The notes below the pieces were generated by a model, which was not told where the DNA came from, did not search any database, and worked only from the letters and a program-made list of their open reading frames with translations. Shown in pieces: positions 45,781 through 54,699 of a DNA stretch of 64,000 nt. Where the stretch lies: contig NZ_JAAVKI010000007.1 in the NCBI RefSeq assembly GCF_011806525.1, forward strand, positions 1 to 64,000, given 5' to 3'. Numbering within the stretch: position 1 is the first letter of the stretch; the number at the start of each line of letters is the position of its first letter. Both the position numbers and the translations under genes were made by a program. Source of the stretch: Thalassospira sp. HF15. Its GTDB lineage: Bacteria > Pseudomonadota > Alphaproteobacteria > Rhodospirillales > Thalassospiraceae.

Positions 45781-46484
45781 GTTTCTTAAGCGCAACCGGT
45801 ATGACCGGCGGCTATGGCGGGACGGATATCCTGCATGACTGTACGATCACCGTTGAAAAGGGTGAAGTCGCAGTCGTTGTCGGCCCGAACGGTGCCGGTA
45901 AATCAACAGCCATGAAGGCGGTTTTTGGCATGCTGAACCTGCGTGAAGGTTCAGTTGTTCTTGATGGCAAGGACATCACCAGTCTTGCCCCGCAGGATCG
46001 CGTGCCACAGGGCATGGGGTTCGTGCCGCAGAACCGCAACGTTTTCGTTTCGATGACGGTGGAAGAAAATCTCGATATGGGGGCCTTCATCCGCGACGAT
46101 GACGGGATCGAGGAAACCAAGCAGCAGATTTTCGATCTGTTTCCAATTCTTGGGGAAAAACGCAACCAGCCCGCAGGCGAGCTTTCCGGCGGCCAGCGTC
46201 AGCAGGTTGCCGTTGGCAGGGCATTGATGACGCGGCCAAAGCTCCTGATGCTTGACGAGCCAACAGCTGGTGTCTCGCCAATCGTGATGGATGAACTGTT
46301 CGACAAAATTCTGGAAGTCGCCAAAACCGGCGTTGCCATCCTGATGGTTGAACAGAATGCCCGTCAGGCACTGGAAATCGCCGATCACGGTTTCGTTTTG
46401 GTACAGGGACGCAACCGGTTCACCGATACGGGCGAAGCCCTTCTCGCCAACGAAGAAGTCCGCCGGTCCTTCCTGGGCGGATAA
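45777..46484 (+). CDS. livF: ABC transporter ATPase (LivF type)
   Basis: The 235-residue ATPase shows Walker A GPNGAGKST near residue 39, Q-loop FVPQNRNVFVSMTV near 84, signature LSGGQRQQVAVGRALM near 137 and Walker B LLMLDEPTAGVSPIV near 157. It is the partner of LivG, starting on its stop codon (ATGA overlap). Confidence 0.95.
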   Translation: MSFLSATGMTGGYGGTDILHDCTITVEKGEVAVVVGPNGAGKSTAMKAVFGMLNLREGSVVLDGKDITSLAPQDRVPQGMGFVPQNRNVFVSMTVEENLDMGAFIRDDDGIEETKQQIFDLFPILGEKRNQPAGELSGGQRQQVAVGRALMTRPKLLMLDEPTAGVSPIVMDELFDKILEVAKTGVAILMVEQNARQALEIADHGFVLVQGRNRFTDTGEALLANEEVRRSFLGG

Positions 46485-46496
46485 ATGGGGTATTGA

Positions 46497-47507
46497 ATGG
46501 AAATCCTTAACGCACTTGCGCTGTTTGCCAATTTCGTGGTCGTTCCGGCGACCGCCTATGGCGCACAGCTCGCCCTCGGGGCGCTTGGCGTCACACTTAT
46601 TTTCGGCATCCTACGGTTTGCCAACTTCGCACATGGCGAGTTGATGTCGTTTGGCACCATGATCACCATCCTGGTCACCTGGTTCCTGCAGAATATGGGC
46701 GTTTCTATCGCCCCGTTTCCGACCGCCCTTCTGGCATTGCCGATTGGTGTTCTGGCAGCCATCAGCATGGCACTTGTCACGGACCGGATGGTCTTCCGGT
46801 TCTATCGCAAGCAACGCTCCAACCCGATTGTGTTTGCCATCGTGTCGGTCGGCGTCATGTTCCTGATCGCAGGCATCATCCGTATCGTCATCGGCCCGGC
46901 CGATCAGAGCTTTGCGGATGGTCAGCGTTTCATCATCGGCGCCTTTGACAGCCGCCGGGCCCTTGGCCTTGATGAAGGCATCGCAATCAAGCAAAGCCAG
47001 CTGATCACGGTTGTTGTCACGGCTGTCGTTGTCGCCTGGCTGTTCTGGTTCTTGCAGAAAACCCGTTCGGGCAAGGCCATGCGCGCCTATTCCGATGATG
47101 AAGATCTGGCACTGCTTTCGGGGATCAACCCGGAACGCGTTGTCATGATCTGCTGGGTCATTGCTGCTGCACTGGCAGCGATTGCCGGGACGCTTTACGG
47201 CCTTGATAAGACTTACAAGCCGTTCATCTTCTTGCAGATCCTGCTGCCGATCTTTGCGGCCACCATTCTGGGCGGCATCGGCCAACCGGTTGGTGCGATC
47301 CTTGGCGCGTTTATTGTTGCCTTCTCCGAGGTGACGGTAACCTACGCCTTCAAGAAGTTCCTCGCCTATCTCGGCCCTACGGATTGGGCGCCAGAAGGCC
47401 TCGTGCAACTGCTGTCTACTGACTACAAGTTCGCGGTCTCCTTCATCATTCTGGTCGCGGTTCTCTTGATCCGACCAACCGGTATTATTCGTGGGAAAGT
47501 GATATGA
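46497..47507 (+). CDS. livH: ABC transporter permease (LivH type)
   Basis: The 336-residue inner-membrane permease has about eight hydrophobic helices, with ALGVTLIFGILRFANFAHGE near residue 30, the LivH signature, and ATILGGIGQPVGAILGAF near 255. It pairs with LivM to form the channel. It starts 12 bases after livF and overlaps livM by four bases (ATGA). Confidence 0.94.
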   Translation: MEILNALALFANFVVVPATAYGAQLALGALGVTLIFGILRFANFAHGELMSFGTMITILVTWFLQNMGVSIAPFPTALLALPIGVLAAISMALVTDRMVFRFYRKQRSNPIVFAIVSVGVMFLIAGIIRIVIGPADQSFADGQRFIIGAFDSRRALGLDEGIAIKQSQLITVVVTAVVVAWLFWFLQKTRSGKAMRAYSDDEDLALLSGINPERVVMICWVIAAALAAIAGTLYGLDKTYKPFIFLQILLPIFAATILGGIGQPVGAILGAFIVAFSEVTVTYAFKKFLAYLGPTDWAPEGLVQLLSTDYKFAVSFIILVAVLLIRPTGIIRGKVI

Positions 47508-48835
47508 CGAAGAGAGTTGCGCTCCTATATGGCCTTATGTGCCTGGTGTTGATCGCGATCGGCTTTCTTCAAAGCTGGAATGTCGCCTTTGGCATCTTCA
47601 ATCTTTGTGTGATCTCGGCGGTGATGGCGCTTGGCGTCAACATGCAGTGGGGTTATGCCGGCCTTTTCAATGTCGGTGTGATGGGCTTTACCGCGCTGGG
47701 TGGTTTGACGGCCGTTCTGGTGTCGATGCCGCCGGTTGGTGAAGCATGGTCGGTGGCTGGCGGGGATATTGCCCTGTCGGTACTCAGCCTTGTGGCGACC
47801 ATCGTGGCGGTCATATACGCCCGCCGTGTCGTCCCGCCTGCGCTTAAGCTTCCGGTGACGATCATCCTGTTGCTGGCAGGGTATTTCCTGATTGGTGTGT
47901 TCTTTGGTCCGGCGACCGATGCGATTGAAAGCATTGACCCGGCCCTTAGTGGTTACCTTGGCGGTGCGGGCTTGCCCGTCCTTGTGGCCTGGCCGATTGC
48001 CGGTCTGGTGGCAGCGGGTGCTGGCTGGCTGATCGGGCGTATCGCGCTTGGCCTGCGTGCCGATTATCTGGCGATTGCCACCCTTGGTATTTCCGAGATC
48101 ATCATTGCGATCATCAAGTACGAAGAATGGCTGTCACGTGGCGTTAAGAACGTCACCGGCATTCCGCGCCCGGTGCCCTATGAGGTCGACCTGATCGAAA
48201 GCGAATGGTTCATCAGCCTGGCCAACTTCTTTGGCGCCAACGAGGTTTCCGATGCCGCCGGTCTGTTCGTCAAACTGTGCTATGCAGTGCTGTTTGTCGT
48301 CGTTCTGGCGATCATCATGTGGTTCGCAGAACGTGCGTTGAAGTCCCCGTGGGGCCGTATGATGCGCGCGATCCGTGACAACCGTGATGCGGCAGCCGCG
48401 ATGGGCAAGGACGTCAAACGTCGTCACTTGCAGACCTTTGTTCTGGGGTGTGCGGTGTGCGGTATCGCCGGTGCGATGCTGACCACGCTTGACGGTCAGC
48501 TGACGCCGACCAGTTACATCCCGCTGCGCTACACCTTCCTGATCTGGGTGATGGTGATTTTGGGTGGATCGGGCAACAACTGGGGCTCGATCCTCGGTGG
48601 GTTCATCATCTGGTTCCTGTGGGTCGAAGCAGAGCCGTTTGGCAACTGGTTCATGACCACGATCACTGCACCGCTTGGTGAACAGTCGGAACTCGCACAG
48701 CATCTTGTCGCCGGTGCGGCCTATATGCGCTATCTGATGATGGGTGCGATCCTGCTGGTTGTAATGCGCTTTGCGCCAAAGGGGCTCATCCCCGAAGCCA
48801 CCAACAGATCAACAGCAATGACACGGTCTTCCTGA
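47504..48835 (+). CDS. livM: ABC transporter permease (LivM type)
   Basis: The 443-residue permease has the LivM signature segment VMALGVNMQWGYAGLFNVGV near residue 40, and RADYLAIATLGISEIIIAII near 185, then the conserved GRMMRAIRDNRDAAAAMG near 285. It completes the five-gene transporter and ends at a strong terminator. It is slightly longer than usual because of hydrophobic inserts near residues 85-135. Confidence 0.93.
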   Translation: MTKRVALLYGLMCLVLIAIGFLQSWNVAFGIFNLCVISAVMALGVNMQWGYAGLFNVGVMGFTALGGLTAVLVSMPPVGEAWSVAGGDIALSVLSLVATIVAVIYARRVVPPALKLPVTIILLLAGYFLIGVFFGPATDAIESIDPALSGYLGGAGLPVLVAWPIAGLVAAGAGWLIGRIALGLRADYLAIATLGISEIIIAIIKYEEWLSRGVKNVTGIPRPVPYEVDLIESEWFISLANFFGANEVSDAAGLFVKLCYAVLFVVVLAIIMWFAERALKSPWGRMMRAIRDNRDAAAAMGKDVKRRHLQTFVLGCAVCGIAGAMLTTLDGQLTPTSYIPLRYTFLIWVMVILGGSGNNWGSILGGFIIWFLWVEAEPFGNWFMTTITAPLGEQSELAQHLVAGAAYMRYLMMGAILLVVMRFAPKGLIPEATNRSTAMTRSS

Positions 48836-48847
48836 CCGAACATCCAA

Positions 48848-48888
48848 AAACGGGGCGGATACATTGCAGTATCCGCCCCGTTTCTTTA
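48848..48888 (+). terminator. Terminator of the liv-type operon
   Basis: AAACGGGGCGGATAC and GTATCCGCCCCGTTT form a 15-bp stem around ATTGCA, followed by TTTCTTTATC; it begins 13 bases after the livM stop. Confidence 0.93.
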
Positions 48889-49105
48889 TCTGCGTCGTGC
48901 ACGTGCACCTTCCCCAAGAATCTGAAAAACAGCGCAAGAACGTGAAAGCCACACCAAGTTAATTATGGCCTATTGGCAGGTAACGGATATACCCCACATA
49001 TCCGAAGATCCCTGATTGGTCCCCGCGCGCCACCAAGCTGCGAGACCATTGTGCCTTACCCCTCGTGCCACCCGTGTTTTTGCACGTGCTGTTTTGAAAG
49101 CCCCG

Positions 49106-50026
49106 ATGATGACAGCCCTTTTATTCGTGATCGTCACCGCCTGCTGGGGATTTACCTGGTATGCGATCAAACTTCAGATCGGCCCCATCCCGGTTGAAAT
49201 TTCGATCTTCTATCGCTTTGCGCTGGCGGCTGCGGTTCTGTGCGGTTTCCTGCTGCTGACCCGCAAATGGCGAACAGTGCCGTGGCAAGCGCACCCGTGG
49301 ATCGTGCTTCTGGGTTGCGGGTTGTTTGGCATCAACTTTATCCTGATGTATTCGGCAACCGGCTATATCGCGAGCGGCATTGTCGCAGTCATCTTCACCA
49401 CCTCGACCATCTTTAACGCGCTGGGCAACTGGGCCTTTTATGGTAACCGCCCCGGTTTGCGCTTTGTGTTTGGCGCGGCGTTTGGGCTTGGCGGCATTGC
49501 GTGTCTGTTTGCCAATCAGATTTATGCCCTGTCGCACAATGCCAATGCGATCACCGGCATGCTGTTCGCACTTGGCGGCACGGCGGTGTTTAGCTGCGGC
49601 AACATGGTATCGGTCAAACTCAACCGCATGGGCATTCCCAACCGCGACGCTGTCGCGCGTGGCATGATCTATGGCACAGTCTTGTTGTTCATCTTTGCCA
49701 TGCTGCGCGGCCAGACCCCGGTAATGCCGACAGAGCCGCTTTATATCGGTGGATTGCTTTATCTCGCCATTCCGGGTTCGGTCGTGGCGTTTATCGCCTA
49801 TCTGGCGCTGGTCAACCGGGTTGGTGCGGGCCGTGCGGCCTATGTCACCGTACTGTTCCCGGTTGTCGCGCTGACAGTCTCGACCTTCCTTGAAGGCTAT
49901 GTGTGGACACCGATCGGCGCGACCGGGCTTGCGATGGTGTTGCTCGGCAATATCACGATCTTTGCCAAGCTTCCGAAATTCATTGGTGTGCGGAATAAAA
50001 CCCTTGTCGTGGAAGAGCGGATATAA
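49106..50026 (+). CDS. EamA-family exporter
   Basis: The 306-residue membrane protein starts MMTALLFVIVTACWGFTWYAIK and has ten hydrophobic helices in two EamA repeats. ATG 49106 or the next codon is the start; the upstream part of the open frame is not coding-like. A weak GAAAG precedes. Substrate is unknown. It ends at its own terminator and is followed by another EamA gene, so a local duplication is possible. Confidence 0.88.
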   Translation: MMTALLFVIVTACWGFTWYAIKLQIGPIPVEISIFYRFALAAAVLCGFLLLTRKWRTVPWQAHPWIVLLGCGLFGINFILMYSATGYIASGIVAVIFTTSTIFNALGNWAFYGNRPGLRFVFGAAFGLGGIACLFANQIYALSHNANAITGMLFALGGTAVFSCGNMVSVKLNRMGIPNRDAVARGMIYGTVLLFIFAMLRGQTPVMPTEPLYIGGLLYLAIPGSVVAFIAYLALVNRVGAGRAAYVTVLFPVVALTVSTFLEGYVWTPIGATGLAMVLLGNITIFAKLPKFIGVRNKTLVVEERI

Positions 50027-50040
50027 TTGTCTGATGATTA

Positions 50041-50070
50041 AAAACGGGACCAATAGGTCCCGTTTCTTTT
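50041..50070 (+). terminator. Terminator of the first exporter gene
   Basis: AAACGGGACC and GGTCCCGTTT form a stem around AATA, followed by CTTTT, about 15 bases after the stop. Confidence 0.9.
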
Positions 50071-50158
50071 ATCCCACGTCCATGTCCGAAACTGGCGAGC
50101 AGCATCGGGCTGATCCGCATAGTCTGCGTTGGTCATCAACATACCGACGGAGCCCGCG

Positions 50159-51184
50159 ATGTTGCCCCACGAAAACGCCACCCGCCTGCTATCGCTTGAA
50201 AACGAAATCGCTTCACATCGAACCTGTCGCGGTACTGATACCCGCAAAAACGCTCCTGCTGCACGCGGCCCCCATCCCACCCCGTCCGCGCCAATCATGG
50301 ATCGCATCAGCTGGTTGATGCTGATCACCCTCTCTATCCTGTGGGGCGGATCGTTTTTCTTTACCGAAATTGCGCTTGTCGATCTGCCTCCGCTGACCCT
50401 TGTGCTTTGCCGGGTTTTGATCGCGGCGATGGTCCTGTGGTGGGTGGTGTTGCTGCGTAATATTGCGATCCCGCGCGATCCGAAATTCTGGGCGGCGGTT
50501 GCGGTGATGGGCGCACTGAACAACCTTGTGCCATTCTGCCTGATTGTCTGGAGCCAGACCCATATCACCAGCAGCCTTGCCGCCATCCTTAACGCCACCA
50601 CCCCGCTTTTCACCCTGCTGATTGCCCATGTTGCGACGGATACGGAAAAGCTCAGCCTGCGAAAAGTCATCGGTGTTCTGATCGGATTTGGCGGCGTGAT
50701 CGTGATTTTCGGTGTTCCGACATCAAGCACGATTGGCCTGCTTGCGCCGGCAGCGGTCTTGCTTGCCGCCTTCAGCTATGGCTGTGCCGGTGTGTTTGGC
50801 CGACGTTTTGGCACGACCCCGCCGATCCTGACCGCAGCCGGCATGACCAGCGCATCCAGCCTGATGCTCCTGCCCCTGTCGTTCCTGATTGATCAGCCAT
50901 GGCATCTGCCGGTTCCCGGCACAAGCACCATCCTTGCCGTGCTGGGCTTTGCAACGCTCAGCACCGCACTGGCCTATATCCTGTATTTCGCGATCCTCAA
51001 GCGTGCCGGAGCATCGAACCTGCTGCTTGTCACCTTCCTGATCCCGGTCAGCGCGATTTTGCTGGGGGTCGGGTTTCTGGGTGAAATACTGATGATGCAG
51101 CACATCATCGGCATGGTCGTGATTGGTGCAGGACTGGCGGTCATTGATGGGCGTCTTCTGCGTCGCACGAAACAAAAGCCCTGA
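50159..51184 (+). CDS. EamA-family exporter with an N-terminal extension
   Basis: The 341-residue protein is a ten-helix EamA transporter (first helix SWLMLITLSILWGGSFFF). The only good ribosome binding site (GGAG six bases from ATG 50159) lies 46 residues before that helix, which gives a hydrophilic cytoplasmic N-terminal extension; the Met at 50297 is the alternative start used by typical family members but has no site. The second repeat begins near VLLAAFSYGCAGVFGRRFG. Substrate unknown. Confidence 0.82.
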   Translation: MLPHENATRLLSLENEIASHRTCRGTDTRKNAPAARGPHPTPSAPIMDRISWLMLITLSILWGGSFFFTEIALVDLPPLTLVLCRVLIAAMVLWWVVLLRNIAIPRDPKFWAAVAVMGALNNLVPFCLIVWSQTHITSSLAAILNATTPLFTLLIAHVATDTEKLSLRKVIGVLIGFGGVIVIFGVPTSSTIGLLAPAAVLLAAFSYGCAGVFGRRFGTTPPILTAAGMTSASSLMLLPLSFLIDQPWHLPVPGTSTILAVLGFATLSTALAYILYFAILKRAGASNLLLVTFLIPVSAILLGVGFLGEILMMQHIIGMVVIGAGLAVIDGRLLRRTKQKP

Positions 51185-51193
51185 TCATCCAAC

Positions 51194-51250
51194 CAACGGA
51201 AACGGCCGGGAGGTTCCGGAATATTTCGGGAGCTTCCGGCCTTTCCGTTG
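51194..51250 (+). terminator. Long hairpin after the second exporter gene
   Basis: CAACGGAAA and TTTCCGTTG with inner GGCCGG and CCGGCC give a long imperfect stem beginning about 10 bases after the stop. There is no T run, so it is a terminator-like or mRNA-protecting hairpin. Confidence 0.6.
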
Positions 51251-51287
51251 GGAATTGATTGGCAAGGATGGATCAGCGTTACAATGA

Positions 51288-51866
51288 TTACCTGACCATT
51301 GCAGCCGTCACCAGTTGCCGCGCCGCAACAGCAGCGGCATCGGCATAATCCGCATCACGATGCATGAGCAGGATGGCAAATGTTCCTTCCATCAGCACAA
51401 CGATATGGCGTGCAATGTCCGCCGGGTTGTCGATACCGGCCTCTGTGAATTTTACGGTCAGCCAGGCTTCGAACTTCTTTTTGTGACGTGCACCAACCAG
51501 CACGGCGGGATGGCCTGGCATATTGGCAAGTTCTGCCACCGTCCGCTGAAAACCACAGCCCTTCCATTTCGGATGACGTGCCCCTTTCCCGACCCCGGTG
51601 AAAATCGCCGCGACCTTGTCGGCAACAGTTCCATCGCAGGCATCAAACCATTGCGCAAAAATTTCCAGATTTGGTTGATCGCGAGATTCCAGATAGCTCG
51701 CGACCAGATTGTCCTTGCTTGGAAAGTGGTAATAGAGCGTCTTCTTGGTAATCCCGGCTTTCTCGGCGATGGCATCGACGCTCGTTGCCCTGATTCCCTC
51801 GTTATAAAACAAGGTGTTGGCAGCAGTAAGAATGCGGTCGCGGGTTGATGGGCCTTGCCGTTTCAT
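51288..51866 (-). CDS. TetR-family transcriptional repressor
   Basis: The 192-residue protein has an N-terminal helix-turn-helix (IRATSVDAIAEKAGITKKTLYYHFPSKDNL) near residues 20-50 and a helical C-terminal ligand domain (WLTVKFTEAGIDNPADIARH region). ATG 51866 is the best start; an upstream extension to 51914 crosses the operator. It is divergent from the enoyl-CoA hydratase gene, with a palindromic site between, so it probably represses that gene in response to an acyl-CoA or related ligand. Confidence 0.9.
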   Translation of the reverse strand: MKRQGPSTRDRILTAANTLFYNEGIRATSVDAIAEKAGITKKTLYYHFPSKDNLVASYLESRDQPNLEIFAQWFDACDGTVADKVAAIFTGVGKGARHPKWKGCGFQRTVAELANMPGHPAVLVGARHKKKFEAWLTVKFTEAGIDNPADIARHIVVLMEGTFAILLMHRDADYADAAAVAARQLVTAAMVR

Positions 51867-51870
51867 AGGT

Positions 51871-51889
51871 ATACTAACCAGTGAGTGTA
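51871..51889. promoter_or_regulatory. Candidate TetR operator
   Basis: ATACTAACCAGTGAGTGTA forms an imperfect inverted repeat (half-sites ATACTAAC and ACACTCAC when oriented alike) right at the TetR start and 55 bases upstream of the hydratase gene. It resembles known ACTnACC/GGTnAGT TetR sites. Confidence 0.6.
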
Positions 51890-51944
51890 AAAGATATTCT
51901 ATCACTGCTACCAATCCTCGATCTTGTCAATATTCGAGGAAGCC

Positions 51945-52736
51945 ATGACCGATTGCATCAAAATGGACGTCACCGAAAGAATCGCCCTTCTGACACTCAA
52001 CAGACCTGAAAAGCTCAATGCGCTAAACTACGAAACCAACGACCGGATGATCGAATTGCTTGATTTGATCGAGGATGATCAATCCATCCATGCGGTCATT
52101 CTGACGGGGGCCGGGGATCGGGCCTTTTCGGCTGGTGGCGATATTCCTGAATTCGCAAAATCAGTGCGCAAAGGTGCGGACGTCGCGATCAAGGAATTCG
52201 TTCGCCGCGGCCAAGGCATGACCGCACGACTGGAATCCTTTTCCAAGCCCATCGTGGCTGCTGTAAACGGGATTGCCTTTGGCGGCGGCTGCGAAATCAC
52301 CGAGGCGGTGCATCTGGCGATTGCCAGTGACCGGGCGATCTTTGCAAAACCCGAAATCAATATCGGCATTCCGCCGACGTTTGGCGGCACGCAGCGGCTA
52401 CCAAGGTTGGCCGGGCGCAAACGCGCGCTGGAGTTGTTGCTGACAGGCGACACCTTCTCCCCCGCCAGAGCTTACGAGCTGGGGCTTGTGAACAAGGTCG
52501 TCCCGCACGAAGACCTGCTGCGCGAAGCCTATGGGTTGGTCAACCGCATCCTGCGCCATTCCCCGCTGGCAGCGGCACGGATCATCACAGCCGTCACGCG
52601 CGGTATCAATTTGAGCATTGCCGAAGGATTGCAGGTTGAGTCCGAACAATTCGCCCGGATGGTCACCACCGATGACATTCATGAAGGTTTGAATGCGTGG
52701 ATAGAGCGCAGAACACCGTATTACACCGCAACCTGA
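51945..52736 (+). CDS. Enoyl-CoA hydratase/isomerase (crotonase family)
   Basis: The 263-residue enzyme has the crotonase fold: oxyanion-hole loop RAFSAGGDIPEFA near residue 65, and both catalytic Glu positions: GGGCEITEAVH near 117 and AKPEINIGIPPTFGGTQRL near 137, as in true hydratases. It adds water across 2-enoyl-CoA or acts in ring-degradation pathways. GAGGA lies 6 bases upstream of the ATG. Regulated by the divergent TetR. It is a single gene, so the pathway is not visible here. Confidence 0.93.
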   Translation: MTDCIKMDVTERIALLTLNRPEKLNALNYETNDRMIELLDLIEDDQSIHAVILTGAGDRAFSAGGDIPEFAKSVRKGADVAIKEFVRRGQGMTARLESFSKPIVAAVNGIAFGGGCEITEAVHLAIASDRAIFAKPEINIGIPPTFGGTQRLPRLAGRKRALELLLTGDTFSPARAYELGLVNKVVPHEDLLREAYGLVNRILRHSPLAAARIITAVTRGINLSIAEGLQVESEQFARMVTTDDIHEGLNAWIERRTPYYTAT

Positions 52737-52746
52737 TCCAGACGAA

Positions 52747-52772
52747 GGAGGGATGGTAAAAACCGTCCCTCC
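52747..52772. terminator. Hairpin between convergent genes
   Basis: GGAGGGAtGGT and ACCgTCCCTCC form an 11-bp stem with one mismatch around AAAA. It lies between the hydratase and GNAT gene ends. T runs are weak on both strands. Confidence 0.55.
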
Positions 52773-52788
52773 GAACTGCCTTTGATCC

Positions 52789-53244
52789 TCAATCCTTAAG
52801 CGCTCGCTCATACACCACCCAGTTTGAGGCGTTGCCGACCCGATCATAAAGCCGCCGTGCTGTCGCGTTGTCGTCCGCCGTGATCCAGGCCAGCTTGAAC
52901 CAACCGCGTGCCCGCGCGATATCTTCAAGCGACGTCATCAGGGCTTCGGCCACGCCCTGACGCCGGGCGGCAGGTGCGACGTAAAGATCATCAAGTTGCC
53001 CAAACCAGGCACCGGTCAAGGTTTCCGGCACAGCGCGATATTGCGCAAATCCGACAACCTGATCGTCCTTCAGCGCCAACAGGCATTCCATTGGCCCTTC
53101 GGGATCCGTGATCCAGCCCCAGCTTGCTTCAAGTGCTGCGTCAGACGGGGCACAGCCATAAAATGCCATATATGCCTGAAACAGATCGGCCCAAGCATCC
53201 CGGTCAATTGGGCTGGCCGGGCGAATGTCGATTGCGGCGGCCAT
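52789..53244 (-). CDS. GNAT-family N-acetyltransferase
   Basis: The 151-residue protein has LDDLYVAPAARRQGVAEALM near residue 85 with the acetyl-CoA loop (RRQGVA), followed by AWITADDNATARRLYDR, motif B. It is related in pattern to the GNAT at 6439. Its ATG overlaps the stop of the upstream GGDEF gene (TGATG), so it is translationally coupled to a c-di-GMP synthase. Confidence 0.9.
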   Translation of the reverse strand: MAAAIDIRPASPIDRDAWADLFQAYMAFYGCAPSDAALEASWGWITDPEGPMECLLALKDDQVVGFAQYRAVPETLTGAWFGQLDDLYVAPAARRQGVAEALMTSLEDIARARGWFKLAWITADDNATARRLYDRVGNASNWVVYERALKD

Positions 53245-54554
53245 CAGTCTGCGAACTCCCAACCGATATGATAAAGGTTCGTTCCCTTTGCCTTGGCAAC
53301 ATACATCGCCTGATCAGCGATATGGATCAGGGTATCAAGGGTTCGGGCATGTTCCGGGTAAATCGCGATACCAAGGCTGGCCCCCACCCGATAGGTGCCC
53401 TCACCCTCTTCTATCGGGGGCGATAGCGCCCCAAGGATCTTCTCGGCGATGGCATGCACTTCGGCGTCACTTTCCAAATCCTCAAGAATTATCGTGAATT
53501 CATCGCCGCCAATGCGGGCCACGGTATCAGATGCGCGGATCGCATTGATCAAACGCTGTCCGGTATTGATCAGAATGCGGTCGCCCGCAATGTGGCCGAG
53601 CTCATCATTGATCTGCTTGAAACCGTCCAGATCGATAAACACAACAGCGGCCTGCGTCTTATGGCGTTTGGCGCGATCAATCGCCGTTCTCAGCCGATCC
53701 TCAAAGAGGAACCGGTTGGGCAAGCGGGTCAAAGGATCATGGAAGGCAAGGTCACGGATTTGATCGGTTTCCGCGCGTTCTTCGGTAATGTCGCGCACAA
53801 CACCCATCATTTTGACGACTTTACCGGCCTCATTCTTGGTCACGTTGCCGGTTTCGCGCAGCCACCTGATGGTGCCATCAGGCCAGATAACGCGGTATTC
53901 CTCGTCATGGTTTTCGCCGGTTTCAATGCAGCGGATTTCACCTGCACGCACGTGCTCCTTGTCATCGGGATGCACAGCATCACAGAACAGGGAATAGGTC
54001 GGTGTTACCTCGCCCGGTTTATAGCCAAACATGCCATAAATCGCGTCCGACCAATAAAGCTCGTCCGTATCAATGCGCCAGTCCCAGGTCCCGATGCGGG
54101 CAAAATACTGGCTTTGCTTGAAGCGTTGTTCTTCCTCGGTCGCGCCCGGCCGGATACGCGAAAGATCGCGCACGATCAGCACGGTCTCACTTCGATCCTT
54201 CAGCGCCAAAAGCGTCACCGTAACCGGAAAAATCGAACCATCCGTGCGAACGGCGTCAGCCCGGTATTCGATTTGCGGCAGTGCGTCACCACTATCGGGA
54301 AAGCCCGTTAGCAGATCGGCGAGTTTCAGCCCCACAACCTCCCGGCCAAACATCGCTTTGGCGGTCGCGTTGAGACGCTGCACAGAACCATCCGCACCAA
54401 GCGTCACGATGCCGTCGGAAATCATCGCCATCACGGCATCAGACAGCTCCTGGCGCGCACTTTCCCGCCTGCGCAAACGGGCGGCATAGGCCAACGCAGC
54501 AACGGCAACAACGACAAGGCACAGGGAAATGGACAAATAGACGGCGTCGGGCAT
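53244..54554 (-). CDS. Membrane-bound PAS-GGDEF diguanylate cyclase
   Basis: The 436-residue protein has one N-terminal membrane helix (YLSISLCLVVVAVAALAYAA), PAS domains near 40-125 (SDGIVTLGADGSVQRLNATA) and 140-245 (PAS_3 type; ARIGTWDWRIDTDELYWSD, IRWLRETGNVTKNEAGK), and a GGDEF domain with VARIGGDEF near residue 348. Directly before this lies RASD, an intact RxxD inhibitory I-site. It should make c-di-GMP with feedback control. It is the first gene of a two-gene unit with the GNAT gene. ATG 54554 is the start. Confidence 0.93.
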   Translation of the reverse strand: MPDAVYLSISLCLVVVAVAALAYAARLRRRESARQELSDAVMAMISDGIVTLGADGSVQRLNATAKAMFGREVVGLKLADLLTGFPDSGDALPQIEYRADAVRTDGSIFPVTVTLLALKDRSETVLIVRDLSRIRPGATEEEQRFKQSQYFARIGTWDWRIDTDELYWSDAIYGMFGYKPGEVTPTYSLFCDAVHPDDKEHVRAGEIRCIETGENHDEEYRVIWPDGTIRWLRETGNVTKNEAGKVVKMMGVVRDITEERAETDQIRDLAFHDPLTRLPNRFLFEDRLRTAIDRAKRHKTQAAVVFIDLDGFKQINDELGHIAGDRILINTGQRLINAIRASDTVARIGGDEFTIILEDLESDAEVHAIAEKILGALSPPIEEGEGTYRVGASLGIAIYPEHARTLDTLIHIADQAMYVAKAKGTNLYHIGWEFAD

Positions 54555-54699
54555 TGGTGGGTGCAGGCTTCCCAAACTGAGTATCGTTCAGAGTATAACT
54601 ATACATTGGTAGGGTGGAAAGCCAGCACAACAATGAAGCCTGATCTCTGGCGCGAAAAAAACACCGGACAAGCTGCAACCGTTGCTGCCTGGCCCGGCG

